Part shown: positions 37,446 through 46,736 of the stretch, piece after piece | How the letters are laid out: every line of letters begins with the position of its first letter | Numbering within the stretch: position 1 is the first letter of the stretch | Assembly: GCF_025639805.1 (NCBI RefSeq) | Contig: NZ_CP106735.1 | Span: 3,381,501 to 3,445,500, forward strand | Direction of reading: 5' to 3' | From: Reichenbachiella carrageenanivorans | Lineage (GTDB): Bacteria > Bacteroidota > Bacteroidia > Cytophagales > Cyclobacteriaceae | Length of the DNA: 64,000 bases | Notes under the pieces: generated by a model | The model's database searches: none | What the model was told of the DNA's origin: nothing | The model's input: only the letters and a program-made list of their open reading frames with translations | Position numbers and translations under genes: made by a program

Positions 37446-38196
37446 GCTCACAGCTATACTGGTAGATGACGAACAGGACAGTCGGCAGATTTTGGCTAGC
37501 TATTTGGCTAAATATTGTCCAGATGTGGAGCTGTTGGCAGCATGTAAAAACATACAAGAGGGGCTGAGTGCAATTACTCAGCATCAGCCAGACCTGTTGT
37601 TTTTGGATATAGAAATGCCCTATGGTACGGGGTTCGATCTGCTGGAGCAAGTAGGAGAAGTGAACTTCGAAACGGTCTTTGTAACAGCGTATGACAATTA
37701 TGCCATTCAGGCATTGAACATGAGTGCCGCTTATTATCTGCTGAAACCTGTAGATATAGACGAGCTGATACAAGCAGTCGCAAAGATAAAATCTGAACGA
37801 ACTAAAAATTCGGAAATTTCTCATGTGAAGATCTTGCTAGACAATATCAAAGAGACACATGGTCGGCCGAAAAAAATCATGTTGCCAACCTTCGAAGGGT
37901 TTGAAATTGTACCGATTGATCAGATTGTATATTGTGAGGCAGATGATAATTTCACAAAATTTCATTTGAAAGGCGTGTCAAAGCCTTTGTTGATTTCGAA
38001 GACGCTCAAGCACTTTGAGGATTTATTGCCTACAAGCAACTTTTTACGTATACACAGATCTAGCTTGATTAATATAGAGTATGTGATCAGGTATACCAAA
38101 GGCAAAGGAGGCTATGTGACTATGAATAACGGTACAGAACTAGAAGTGTCTCCAAAGAAAAAGCCCCAATTTCTTGAGGCTTTTAGACTGTCTTAA
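37438..38196 (+). CDS. LytTR-family response regulator
   Basis: 252 aa. An N-terminal receiver domain has the acidic pair DD (10-11), the phosphorylation site Asp57 in LFLDIEMPYG, and the Lys in YYLLKPVD. A C-terminal LytTR DNA-binding domain (about 145-250) has IVYCEADDNFTKFHL and FLRIHRSSLINIEYV. It overlaps the kinase gene by 8 bp, so kinase and regulator are one two-component system. The regulated genes are not evident. The 3' end overlaps the convergent DUF3108 gene by 4 bp. Confidence 0.95.
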   Translation: MDKLTAILVDDEQDSRQILASYLAKYCPDVELLAACKNIQEGLSAITQHQPDLLFLDIEMPYGTGFDLLEQVGEVNFETVFVTAYDNYAIQALNMSAAYYLLKPVDIDELIQAVAKIKSERTKNSEISHVKILLDNIKETHGRPKKIMLPTFEGFEIVPIDQIVYCEADDNFTKFHLKGVSKPLLISKTLKHFEDLLPTSNFLRIHRSSLINIEYVIRYTKGKGGYVTMNNGTELEVSPKKKPQFLEAFRLS

Positions 38197-38999
38197 AATA
38201 CAGGTTCTCCGTTGTTGAGTTCAAATAGTTCGACTCGGCCTTTACCGAGGAAGGGCAGTTTGGTTTGTATCAAAAGGGGATACTGGTTTTTGTCCGAACT
38301 GATGAAAATTTCTACTGGGCGATCTTTTTTTAATTTCTCATTTTCAGGAAGTAGGAGGTGCAATTTGTAGGTGCCTACTAGTCTGTCGTTGAATTCTATG
38401 ATTTCTTGTCCCATATAACGTACACCTACTTTGTACAGCTTTTTCTCGTAGTGCGTGGTCAGCATCACCGAATCACCCACCTGTAAGCCAAACCAGTTGT
38501 AATGTTTGAAATACATAAATGTACCTAAAATATCTTCCGTGTCTTCCTGTAGTTTGACCTGCCAAGCCCTATTGGGATCTTCCCTTTTGTGGTCTAGCAC
38601 CTTTACGTCTACCACCATCGAGTCATAATTATAGTTGGTCCACTGCTCCCAAGTGGCATGGCCGCTGGTTACATTTTTTTCGTTGTAGAACGGCTTTAAT
38701 GTTTTTTTGTCGATCATCGAGGTGTAGTGATCATCGAGGCTGCCCAGCCAGTTGCCCAAGCCGAGTGTTTCGGCATATACACCTACTTTGTAGCAAGGAA
38801 ATCCTCTCCAGTAGGAGTCATTGTCGATGGTGACTTCGCCACTACCAATCGTAAACCACCCAAGTTTAAGTTTATACTTGAGACTTTCTTTCTTTAGTTC
38901 GGGCTCGTTGATGCCATTAGATTGTGCATATATCGTGTGGCTTATGCAGAGCATAAAGAAGAAAATAAATTTGCCAAACTTAAAATTCATACTTCGCAT
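38193..38999 (-). CDS. DUF3108 family periplasmic protein
   Basis: 268 aa with a signal peptide (cleavage near IYAQ, residue 26). The mature part fits DUF3108: LKYKLKLGWFTIGSGEVTID at the start, HYTSMIDKKTLKPFYNEKNV, and a late GTYKLHLLLPENEKLKK with KNQYPLLIQTKLPFLGKGRV. These proteins are conserved in Gram-negative bacteria with unknown role, probably in the envelope. Divergent from the radical SAM gene. Confidence 0.85.
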   Translation of the reverse strand: MRSMNFKFGKFIFFFMLCISHTIYAQSNGINEPELKKESLKYKLKLGWFTIGSGEVTIDNDSYWRGFPCYKVGVYAETLGLGNWLGSLDDHYTSMIDKKTLKPFYNEKNVTSGHATWEQWTNYNYDSMVVDVKVLDHKREDPNRAWQVKLQEDTEDILGTFMYFKHYNWFGLQVGDSVMLTTHYEKKLYKVGVRYMGQEIIEFNDRLVGTYKLHLLLPENEKLKKDRPVEIFISSDKNQYPLLIQTKLPFLGKGRVELFELNNGEPVF

Positions 39000-39040
39000 T
39001 TTAGAGTTTATAATGATACTGGCTTGATTGATATAAATTG

Positions 39041-39048
39041 TACTTTTG
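39041..39048 (+). promoter_or_regulatory. Possible -7 box (TACTTTTG) of the radical SAM gene
   Basis: An exact TAnnTTTG match 49 nt upstream of the TTG start, within the gap between divergent genes. TTG triplets lie upstream but closer than the usual spacing. Confidence 0.35.
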
Positions 39049-39097
39049 GCTTCTCATAATGTACCAAACACTAATTTAATCTATCAAGATCGAGTTC

Positions 39098-40303
39098 TTG
39101 CAATATTCAAACCAAAACTTATGTATGATGCCCTGGCTCCATTTGTATATAGATACCAGTGGACTTGTCAAGGCTTGTTGCGATGCTAATATTACTTTTG
39201 GTAATATCAACAATCAGTCTATCGAAGAAATATGGCAAGGAGAGCCTATTCGTAAGTTTAGAAAGCTTATGCTGGCAGGCCAGCGAGACCGTAGATGCGA
39301 TTCTTGCTTTGCTAAGGAAGCTGCAGGCAAAGCCAGCATGAGAATGGAGACGTTGGATAAGTTTGCACATCGTATGGACTGGGTGCAGCAAACAGATCTG
39401 GATGGTTATTCTCCGTCATCAAAACCTATTTATTTTGATATCCGCTTTAACAATCTATGTAACCTTCGGTGCAGAACCTGTTGGCATGGAGCCAGTTCAA
39501 GTTGGTTTGAAGAAGCGAAAGTGCTGAAGAATAATTTTGGAAAAAAGGCCATTATCGAAGCTGCAAAAGATAGCGGACACTTGATCGATATTTTGCTTAA
39601 CCAAGGCATAGAGGTCGAAGAGATTTATTTTGCAGGAGGGGAGCCACTCATGATGAAAGAGCATTACGAACTGCTTGATCGATTGATTGAAAATGGCAAT
39701 ACGAAGGTCCATCTCAGGTACAATACCAACCTCACATTACTGAGCCTCAAAGATAGAAGTGTCTTAGCGCTGTGGAGTTTTTTTGACAGGGTAACTGTAG
39801 CGGCCAGTATAGACGAGATGGGAGAACAAGTGGAGTATATGCGAAAAGGGATAGACTGGAAACGGTTTATACACAATATGCAAAAGATCAAAACTGAGCT
39901 GCCTCATGTGCAGCTTGAAATAGCGCCTACAATCAGCGTGTTCAATGTGGATAGCTTAGGGGAGTTGCATCAGTTTTTTGTAGAGCAAGAATTGATTGAT
40001 GTGAATGCATTATACCTGAATGTGCTTTCTCGCCCAGATTATTACAATATAAAAGTTTTACCAAAGGCGGCTAAGCAATTGGCGCAAGCTAAACTCGAAT
40101 CACACCTCAACTGGTTGTCTGCTCGGGGTGGTTCAGAGGTGTTGATGGCAGAATTTGAGTCTGTAATTGCCTATATGAATCAAGAGGATTGGTCGCATAA
40201 GACCGTCGATTTGCGCCAGCATCTTGCCCAATTAGACCGCATGCGATTGGAGAACTTTGAGACTGTTTTTCCTGTACTTAAGAAGGCGCTTGATCTCGCT
40301 TGA
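39098..40303 (+). CDS. Twitch-domain radical SAM protein
   Basis: 401 aa from a TTG start. The core radical SAM motif is CNLRCRTC (Cys121, Cys125, Cys128), followed by FAGGEPLMM, the SAM-binding region. Before the core lies a cysteine-rich N-terminal part: NLCMMPW (Cys9), VKACCDA (Cys27/28) and CDSC (Cys67, Cys70), the pattern of the twitch/SPASM-type auxiliary cluster. The TTG start is preferred because the next ATG would cut off Cys9. The substrate is unknown; no precursor peptide gene is visible beside it. Confidence 0.85.
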   Translation: MQYSNQNLCMMPWLHLYIDTSGLVKACCDANITFGNINNQSIEEIWQGEPIRKFRKLMLAGQRDRRCDSCFAKEAAGKASMRMETLDKFAHRMDWVQQTDLDGYSPSSKPIYFDIRFNNLCNLRCRTCWHGASSSWFEEAKVLKNNFGKKAIIEAAKDSGHLIDILLNQGIEVEEIYFAGGEPLMMKEHYELLDRLIENGNTKVHLRYNTNLTLLSLKDRSVLALWSFFDRVTVAASIDEMGEQVEYMRKGIDWKRFIHNMQKIKTELPHVQLEIAPTISVFNVDSLGELHQFFVEQELIDVNALYLNVLSRPDYYNIKVLPKAAKQLAQAKLESHLNWLSARGGSEVLMAEFESVIAYMNQEDWSHKTVDLRQHLAQLDRMRLENFETVFPVLKKALDLA

Positions 40304-41057
40304 AAATTAAATGTAGGTCTGTAGAAGACTGTGGATCGAAATAGTAGCCTTCGTAGTCGAATCCTTTGAGCAGTTCTACTTCGTTGATTCTGTTTTTGAT
40401 AATGTACCTGGCCATCAAGCCTCTTGCTTTTTTTGCAAAAAATGAAATGACTTTGTATTTGCCATTTTTAAGATCAAGAAAGTCTACCTGTACGACTTGT
40501 GCTTTTAGACTTTTTCGATGGATGGCTTTGAAGTATTCTTGCGAAGCAAGGTTGATAATGACTTGATCTTCTTGCGCTTTGAGATCTTTGTGTACCAGTT
40601 TGACGATTTGGTCCGCCCAAAATTTGTAAAGAGTAGGTTGGTCGTCAACGGGCAGGCTCGTACCCATCTCCAACCTGTAGGGCTGTATGAGGTCTAATGG
40701 GCGAAGCAAACCATATAAGCCAGATAATATCCTTAAATGGGATTGAGCATACTCAAGATCGGCTTGGTCGAGCTGATCTACAGCTAGCCCAATGTATACA
40801 TCTCCCTTGAAAGCGAATAGGCTTGGTTTAGAGTTTTCTAAAGTATGTGCTCTGCGATAATCTTTGTAGCGCTTCACATTGAGCTGAGCGATATTGTCAC
40901 TCACACCCATCAAGTCTTGTATGTCTGCTGCTTTTTTCAACCTTAACTCTCGTATCAAACGGTTGGTTTGAGTAGAAAACCGCGGCGTGGTGTGACTTGC
41001 TACTTCCACGTCATTTTCAAAATCTAAAGTCTTGGCTGGCGAGATTACTGCGATCAT
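40278..41057 (-). CDS. yaaA: Peroxide-stress protein YaaA (UPF0246)
   Basis: 259 aa, the standard length. The start MIAVISPAKTLDFEND and the internal segments LFAFKGDVYIGL, HLRILSGLYGLLRPLDLIQPY (shown in part) and NLASQEYFKAI are those of YaaA, a DNA-binding protein that limits free iron during hydrogen peroxide stress in E. coli. Its 3' end overlaps the convergent radical SAM gene by 26 bp. Confidence 0.95.
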   Translation of the reverse strand: MIAVISPAKTLDFENDVEVASHTTPRFSTQTNRLIRELRLKKAADIQDLMGVSDNIAQLNVKRYKDYRRAHTLENSKPSLFAFKGDVYIGLAVDQLDQADLEYAQSHLRILSGLYGLLRPLDLIQPYRLEMGTSLPVDDQPTLYKFWADQIVKLVHKDLKAQEDQVIINLASQEYFKAIHRKSLKAQVVQVDFLDLKNGKYKVISFFAKKARGLMARYIIKNRINEVELLKGFDYEGYYFDPQSSTDLHLIFKRDQAPS

Positions 41058-41090
41058 TCGAAACTATTGTTTGTTTTTTTAATAGGTCGA

Positions 41091-41098
41091 CAAAACTA
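41091..41098 (-). promoter_or_regulatory. Possible -7 box (TAGTTTTG) of yaaA
   Basis: The minus strand reads TAGTTTTG 33 nt upstream of the yaaA start, an exact TAnnTTTG match. The -33 element is not evident. Confidence 0.4.
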
Positions 41099-41349
41099 TA
41101 TGAACCATCAGAATAATGAGACCCTCAGTAGATCTTTATCCTGATAGGAGTGAATTCCTGGAAGTTATAATTATTTGTTGCTTTCACCATCGAAATGATA
41201 GGTCACGACCAAGTAGTAATTAAATGATAATTTAATTACTCTGATAGATGAGCTAAAAATAGAATCTCTTTAACTTGCGGGTCTATTTTAGTATATCTAT
41301 TTTAGACTCTCCTCAATATCCTGTTGATCCATTAGCTAAGGCTGGGAGT

Positions 41350-42498
41350 ATGCATTTTGGTGAAGAAAATTTAATGGTTAGGACAACTACAAAGCACAAA
41401 ACATTATTACAACTCTCAAGGTCTGATTATTTGCATAATGGCAGATTCAAAGAACTTGTACATGAGGTATTGACTGCCCTTACGTATGAGCTAGATGTGG
41501 AACGTGCGGGTTTTTGGATTTTCAACCAAGAGAATGGATTAGTGAAAAACCCTTTTCTTTATGAAAAGATGTCAGACAGTTTTGTGAAAGGATCATGTTT
41601 TGATGAGAGAGATTGCCCAAAATTTTATGATACGATTCGCTCTAAACTGGTCATCAAAATAGACGATGCTGGAAATAGTAAGTTGACAGAGGAAATAAGA
41701 AGTACCTATATCAAGCCGAATGCGATCAAATCTTTGCTAGGTATTCAGGTCTGGTACAAAGAGGTAATCTTAGGTGTGATATTCGTGGAGTGTACGACAG
41801 AAGTGAAAAGTTGGACAACACATGATAAGATCTATCTGACGACTGCAGCTTCATACATTTCACAATCTTATAGCTCACAGTTGAGAATCAAAGAGAAAGG
41901 ACTACGCCAACTTACAGAGGCCAACTACCACTCGGTATTTAATGACAGTCCTGTGCCTATGCTGATCTATGAACCCGAGACCTATAAGATTCTTGATGCC
42001 AACAATGGAGCACTTTTGCTTTATGGTTATAGTTTGGGTGAATTCACTGAAATGACTTTGAAAGAGTTGAGAGCAGGGCACGGTAAGGTTTCAAAATCTT
42101 ATGATTTGGACTATGAGCAGAAGCTCAATGCTAAAGGAGAAACCTCAGAGTGGGAGCATCGCCATCGAAATGGGAATACTTTCACCGTTCAGATATCTGG
42201 ACACGCTACTACTTACAGAGATTCCAAAGCTAGAATAGCTGTGGCTATCGATGTGACAAAAGATAAAAAACAAAGAGAAGAAAAAGAGGCTGTGATCGCC
42301 AAACTGGAAGATTATGCTTTTTACGCCTCTCACAATATTAGAAGGCCCATTTCATCTATTCTTGGCATAGTAGATTTAGTGAAAATGACATGGGACGATC
42401 GTGACAGCTATGAAGAACTTATGGCCAATCTGCGTATTGCTACAATGGATTTGGACGAAGTGATTCGAGTCATGCACGCCAAATTAGAGTTGGATTAA
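41350..42498 (+). CDS. GAF-PAS sensor protein ending in a histidine-kinase H-box without ATPase
   Basis: 382 aa from ATG 41350 (a TTG at 41275 would add 25 residues; ATG 41374 is also possible). A GAF domain (about 20-175; VERAGFWIFNQENG, IKSLLGIQVWYKEVILGVIF) is followed by a PAS domain (about 195-320; HSVFNDSPVPMLIYEPETY, DANNGALLLYGYSLGEF). The protein then has a HisKA-like segment (DYAFYASHNIRRPISSILG) and stops; there is no HATPase domain. A complete histidine kinase follows 39 nt later, so this may sense and act through it. No sign of a frameshift that removed the ATPase. Confidence 0.83.
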   Translation: MHFGEENLMVRTTTKHKTLLQLSRSDYLHNGRFKELVHEVLTALTYELDVERAGFWIFNQENGLVKNPFLYEKMSDSFVKGSCFDERDCPKFYDTIRSKLVIKIDDAGNSKLTEEIRSTYIKPNAIKSLLGIQVWYKEVILGVIFVECTTEVKSWTTHDKIYLTTAASYISQSYSSQLRIKEKGLRQLTEANYHSVFNDSPVPMLIYEPETYKILDANNGALLLYGYSLGEFTEMTLKELRAGHGKVSKSYDLDYEQKLNAKGETSEWEHRHRNGNTFTVQISGHATTYRDSKARIAVAIDVTKDKKQREEKEAVIAKLEDYAFYASHNIRRPISSILGIVDLVKMTWDDRDSYEELMANLRIATMDLDEVIRVMHAKLELD

Positions 42499-42537
42499 CA
42501 AAACATAATTATACTTAGGAAGATAAGGCCAATAAGC

Positions 42538-44061
42538 ATGAAAAATAAAGTAAGAGACTCCATACTAAAGAGAAGTAGTTTCATCATTCTGATGCTCTTG
42601 ATTCTAAGTGCTTTTGCATTGCTTAGAATGCTGGCTACTCATCAAGATATCGATGATGTGGCGCGGATAGATTTGCCATTGGTGGAAATACTCACGCAGA
42701 TAGAAACGAATCAGTTGGAGCAATCGATCAATTTTGAACGTGCGCTTCGTTATGCCGAGGAGTTGGATAAACATCCATTTGCCTTAGAAAATTTCCAGCG
42801 AGCTGATAGTACATTTAGATACTTGGCAGCGATGGTGGATGAGGATCTGATTGCCGCCGAGGGACAAGTAAGTGAAGCTTTGAATATGACAGAGAGCAGT
42901 AGCCAACTTTCCAAGTTAAAAGGATTGGCAGTAGCCGTCAGGAAGTTGGAAAGCGAGCACACCAATTATGAAAATCATGCGATAGAAGTATTAGAATTAT
43001 TAGAGCAAGGAGATTTAGAGACAGCCATGATTAAATCCGAAAGGGTAGAGTCAGAAGAGAATGAATTCAATAATCAGATCGAAGGAGTGTTGATGAGATT
43101 GGAGATGTTTACAGAGTCTCAGGTAGAATCTGTAGAGCAAGAAGAAGAACTGTCTATGCAGTGGATCGTGGTGCTTACTATCTTTTTCACTACACTTTCA
43201 CTAGTGGCGGTATATACTTTCAGTTATAAAATTTGGGTGCCATTAGAGCAGATCAGAAAAGGAGCCGAGCGCTTAGGTGCGGGTAATCTAGATACTAGAA
43301 TTCAACTGAAACCTGAAAGTATTACAGAAGATTTGGTAGATGCATTCAATAGCATGGCTGATCGGCTACAAGATGCCCAAGAAGAAATTGAGCGATTTAC
43401 GCATTTTTCCTATAGTACAGCTCATGACCTGAAAGCACCTGTGAATAACATGAAGTCGCTGATCGAAATGCTGGAGAACACCAAAATGGGAGACAATAGC
43501 TACGATACTGTGTTGAAAAATGTAAAAAGAAGCGCTGAGCAATTGTCTATGACAGTCAATGCTTTGAATGATGTGAATCACCTGCGAGCTTCATTGCATG
43601 AAGATCCGCAAATTTTGTCGTTTGATAAAGTTTTGGCCGAAGTAGCCCAAGGGATGTTGCAGGAAATTAAAGATTCTAATGCTACTTTCAGAAAAGACTT
43701 TTCAGCTTGTAAGCAAATTAAATACCCTCCACTACACCTCAAAAGCATTCTTCAAAATCTACTTACGAATGCTGTGAAGTACAAAAACCCAGAGAAGCCT
43801 CTAGTGATTGAGTTGAAGACGATAATCAACAAAGGTAGAGTGACTTTGATCGTAAAGGATACTGGTTTGGGCTTTGATGCGGTCAAGTATAAAGAAGAAA
43901 TCATGAAGCCATTCGTAAGGCTGCACTCACATGTGAATGGCAGTGGATTAGGCTTGTATATCATCAATACCATTTTGAGCTACCACCATGGAGAACTCTT
44001 GGTGGATAGTAGACCAAAGCAAGGTGCTAGGTTTACTATTCATTTGAATGAAATGGATTAA
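42538..44061 (+). CDS. Sensor histidine kinase (periplasmic helical sensor, HAMP, HisKA, HATPase)
   Basis: 507 aa. Two membrane helices (about 13-32 and 205-228) enclose a helical periplasmic sensor domain. A HAMP linker follows (about 229-282; PLEQIRKGAERLGAGNLDTR), then the H-box YSTAHDLKAPVNN with His296 and an HATPase domain (N box LQNLLTNAVKYKN, G1 VKDTGLGFD, G2 GSGLGLYIIN). Full-length and apparently active. No response regulator gene is adjacent; it lies 39 nt after the GAF-PAS gene and its 3' end overlaps the next convergent gene by 4 bp. Confidence 0.93.
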   Translation: MKNKVRDSILKRSSFIILMLLILSAFALLRMLATHQDIDDVARIDLPLVEILTQIETNQLEQSINFERALRYAEELDKHPFALENFQRADSTFRYLAAMVDEDLIAAEGQVSEALNMTESSSQLSKLKGLAVAVRKLESEHTNYENHAIEVLELLEQGDLETAMIKSERVESEENEFNNQIEGVLMRLEMFTESQVESVEQEEELSMQWIVVLTIFFTTLSLVAVYTFSYKIWVPLEQIRKGAERLGAGNLDTRIQLKPESITEDLVDAFNSMADRLQDAQEEIERFTHFSYSTAHDLKAPVNNMKSLIEMLENTKMGDNSYDTVLKNVKRSAEQLSMTVNALNDVNHLRASLHEDPQILSFDKVLAEVAQGMLQEIKDSNATFRKDFSACKQIKYPPLHLKSILQNLLTNAVKYKNPEKPLVIELKTIINKGRVTLIVKDTGLGFDAVKYKEEIMKPFVRLHSHVNGSGLGLYIINTILSYHHGELLVDSRPKQGARFTIHLNEMD

Positions 44062-44633
44062 AAACCAGTACCCTCAGATTTTTCTTTTTTTGGTTGTATA
44101 GCGTTAGGGTCTAAGGCTTTGAGGTGGTGAATGTGTTCGTCTACTAAATCGACTCGTTCAGTTACGGCATCTATATAGAGGACCAATTCTTCTTCTAGGG
44201 CAGCAATATCTTTATCGAACCCGCCACTACCTTTTCTTGCCATGTTTTTTTCAATGTGAATAACCTTATCACATTCCTTTTTTAAAAAGGATACGAATTT
44301 TTGATTTGTATATTTAGTCTCTAATAAAATGATGTCATCCAAAGTTTCTTTGGCAGCCAAGTCTTCACCAGCGTTATATTTTTCATTTACTGTAAAATAC
44401 AGCGTGGTGTCATAATGATGAATCTGACTTAGCAAATGTGAAACTTCCTTTCGGTAACTTTTAGAATGGCAATAGTCCTTCATCCCCTCATAAGTTTCCA
44501 TTTTTAATGCTTCTATGTCCCAGCTAGTACGCAGTTCGTCTATAATGAAAATGATGTCATTAGGTCGTTTTTGAGCGAAAATCGTAGAGGAAAATAAAAT
44601 AAATAGGGCAAGAATAGAGATGGTTTTTTTCAT
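44058..44633 (-). CDS. Secreted helical protein, unknown
   Basis: 191 aa with a signal peptide (cleavage near IFAQ, residue 21). The mature protein is charged and mostly helical, with no recognised domain. The C-terminus is Lys/Glu/Gly-rich (KPKKEKSEG-like). Monocistronic and convergent with the histidine kinase. A minus-strand TAGTTTTG at 44667-44674 may be its -7 box. Confidence 0.75.
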   Translation of the reverse strand: MKKTISILALFILFSSTIFAQKRPNDIIFIIDELRTSWDIEALKMETYEGMKDYCHSKSYRKEVSHLLSQIHHYDTTLYFTVNEKYNAGEDLAAKETLDDIILLETKYTNQKFVSFLKKECDKVIHIEKNMARKGSGGFDKDIAALEEELVLYIDAVTERVDLVDEHIHHLKALDPNAIQPKKEKSEGTGF

Positions 44634-44666
44634 GTTTTTCTAAAATTTGTAATGTTTCGAGTAGAA

Positions 44667-44674
44667 CAAAACTA
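44667..44674 (-). promoter_or_regulatory. Possible -7 box (TAGTTTTG) of the secreted helical protein gene
   Basis: An exact TAnnTTTG match on the minus strand, 33 nt upstream of the start at 44633. No clear -33 element. Confidence 0.4.
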
Positions 44675-44822
44675 TCGTTTATCCATGAAAATAAGGTACT
44701 TAGTACACGAAATGTGCAATTGGTTCCAGATCTGATGTTATGGAAATTCTTCGTCTAGGAAGCGCCTATTCGTTTTTAGCAAAGATTCTTTATTTTGCAA
44801 GTCCATCAACCAAATTATCACT

Positions 44823-46736
44823 ATGAGAATATTAGGTATTGTTTTTTTGTGTTCTATTCTTGCTTTCAACCTTCAGGCTCAAAGCTATGGAGACGCTTTT
44901 AAAGAAGGAGGGAAGTATTACAAGCATGCTCGCTATGAAGAAGCCATTGAAAAATTCAATGAAGCATTGAAGTACGACAGCAGGTCAGACAAAGCTTGGT
45001 TTTATTTAGCGATGTCTTTCAAAAGAAATAATCAACCTGAACAGGCAGCTATTGCTTTTGAAAAATTACGAGGTGTCAATTCCGATTATAATCCAGCATT
45101 TTATTTTGAGGGTGGGGAAGTGTTTATCGAGCTAGATCGACTGTCTCGTGCCGAGCGGTATTTTGAGACTTTCTTGGAACGGTATCCAGACACACCTAAC
45201 AATACGATGAAAAGGCACGAAGCAAAAAACAGATTGATCTATGCCCAAAAGAGCAGAGAAGTAAGGGAGCAACCCAATACGACTCCAGACCCCGTGCTTG
45301 TATCGCAGCTCAATAGCAACTCAAATGACTACGCTCCCCAGGTAAATCCAATGGGTACGAGATTGTATTTTACCAGTGTGCGTCAAGGTGGTTTTGACAA
45401 TGTGCAAGACAGCTCTAGAAGCAACCATTTTGGAGAAGATATTTATGTATCTAACATGAAAGGTGATATGTGGAGTATGCCTGCCATGCTGCCAGAGCCA
45501 ATTAACTCGATAAATGATGATTTCGGCTCTGCATTTACTGGAGATGGTCAGACTATGGTGTATGTGCGCTGTGGAGGCGACGAAAGTGTAGGCAATTGCG
45601 ATTTGTACATTACGACACTGGATGGGACACAGTGGTCCGAGCCTGTAAATATGGGTAATGTGGTGAACAGTAAAGATTGGGATTCGCAGCCTACTATTAG
45701 TTCTGATGGTACCCGTATTATTTTCACATCGTCGAGAGATGGAGGGTATGGGGGGGCCGATTTGTATATGACAGAAATCAATCACCTTGGAGACTGGGGC
45801 ATTCCTCAAAATCTAGGTGGTACCATCAACACACCTTTGAGTGATAATAGCCCCTTTTTAGCAGCAGATGGCAAAACCCTATACTATGCCACCAGTGGAC
45901 ATCCAGGCTATGGCGGTGCAGATATATTTTATAGCGTATTCGAAAATGGCAAATGGGCTAAGCCTATCAACCTAGGTGCGCCGATCAACTCTTCTGGTGA
46001 GGATAAAAACTTTAGTATTTCAGGATCAGGAATAGGCTATTTTTCATCATCAAGAGATAGCGATAGTTACAATATCTACGAAACAGATTTGCCAGACTAC
46101 TTAAAGCCTAAGCCTACAGCTGTCATCCAAGGAATCGTGTCCAATGCCAATACTGATGCGCCACTTGGTGCTTTGGTTATGATCGAAGATATAGATACAG
46201 GTGAATTGATTGCAATCAACAAAAGTAATTCTGAAAGTGGCGAATATTTGGTGGTATTACCTGCCGGTAGAAACTATAGTGTGTCTGCCAGTAGGGATGG
46301 TTATTTTTTCTATTCTCAGAGTTTTGACTTGCCTAAGGATACCACTTATCAAGAAATCACAAAGGATATTGGCTTAGAGCCAATTGAAAAAGGAACGAAG
46401 GTGGTACTCAATAATATTTTCTTCGAATCGGGACGTGCAGAACTCAAGCCGATCAGCTATGTAGAGCTAAATAAGGCCGCTGATCTGATGAAGAAAAATG
46501 CCACAATGGTAATTGAAGTAGGAGGCTATACAGATAACTTGGGGTCAGATGACTTGAACTTGAAATTGTCGCAATCCAGAGCAGATGCTGTAGTGACCTA
46601 TTTGAAACTAGCAGGAGTGGAAGAAGCCCGTCTGCAAGCAAAAGGATATGGGGAGACGATGCCTATAGCAGACAACAGCACAGAAGAAGGGCGGAAAGCC
46701 AACCGAAGAACGGAATTTGTCATCGTAGAGTTCTAA
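44823..46736 (+). CDS. OmpA-family protein with TPR, PD40 propeller and carboxypeptidase-like domain (PorE-like architecture)
   Basis: 637 aa with a signal peptide (cleavage near LQAQ, residue 20). In order: tetratricopeptide repeats (about 25-130; YEEAIEKFNEALKYDSRSDK), a PD40/WD40-like propeller (about 150-425; repeats such as SSDGTRIIFTSSRDGGYGGA and ADGKTLYYATSGHPGYGGAD), a carboxypeptidase-regulatory-like domain (about 432-515) and a C-terminal OmpA peptidoglycan-binding domain (about 525-637; EVGGYTDNLGSDDLNLKLSQ, RADAVVTYL). This domain order is that of PorE of the type IX secretion system and of related OmpA proteins, but there is no lipobox here. It would tie outer-membrane machinery to peptidoglycan. 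Confidence 0.9.
   Translation: MRILGIVFLCSILAFNLQAQSYGDAFKEGGKYYKHARYEEAIEKFNEALKYDSRSDKAWFYLAMSFKRNNQPEQAAIAFEKLRGVNSDYNPAFYFEGGEVFIELDRLSRAERYFETFLERYPDTPNNTMKRHEAKNRLIYAQKSREVREQPNTTPDPVLVSQLNSNSNDYAPQVNPMGTRLYFTSVRQGGFDNVQDSSRSNHFGEDIYVSNMKGDMWSMPAMLPEPINSINDDFGSAFTGDGQTMVYVRCGGDESVGNCDLYITTLDGTQWSEPVNMGNVVNSKDWDSQPTISSDGTRIIFTSSRDGGYGGADLYMTEINHLGDWGIPQNLGGTINTPLSDNSPFLAADGKTLYYATSGHPGYGGADIFYSVFENGKWAKPINLGAPINSSGEDKNFSISGSGIGYFSSSRDSDSYNIYETDLPDYLKPKPTAVIQGIVSNANTDAPLGALVMIEDIDTGELIAINKSNSESGEYLVVLPAGRNYSVSASRDGYFFYSQSFDLPKDTTYQEITKDIGLEPIEKGTKVVLNNIFFESGRAELKPISYVELNKAADLMKKNATMVIEVGGYTDNLGSDDLNLKLSQSRADAVVTYLKLAGVEEARLQAKGYGETMPIADNSTEEGRKANRRTEFVIVEF

Noticed and set aside
41350..42498. 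Loss of the ATPase domain by a frameshift in the GAF-PAS gene
   Set aside because: The 39 nt between this gene and the next contain no HATPase fragment, and the next gene has its own sensor and membrane segments from its start.
45321..45809. A 162-codon minus-strand open frame inside the OmpA-family gene
   Set aside because: Antisense shadow of the PD40 repeats; no start signal or recognisable protein features.
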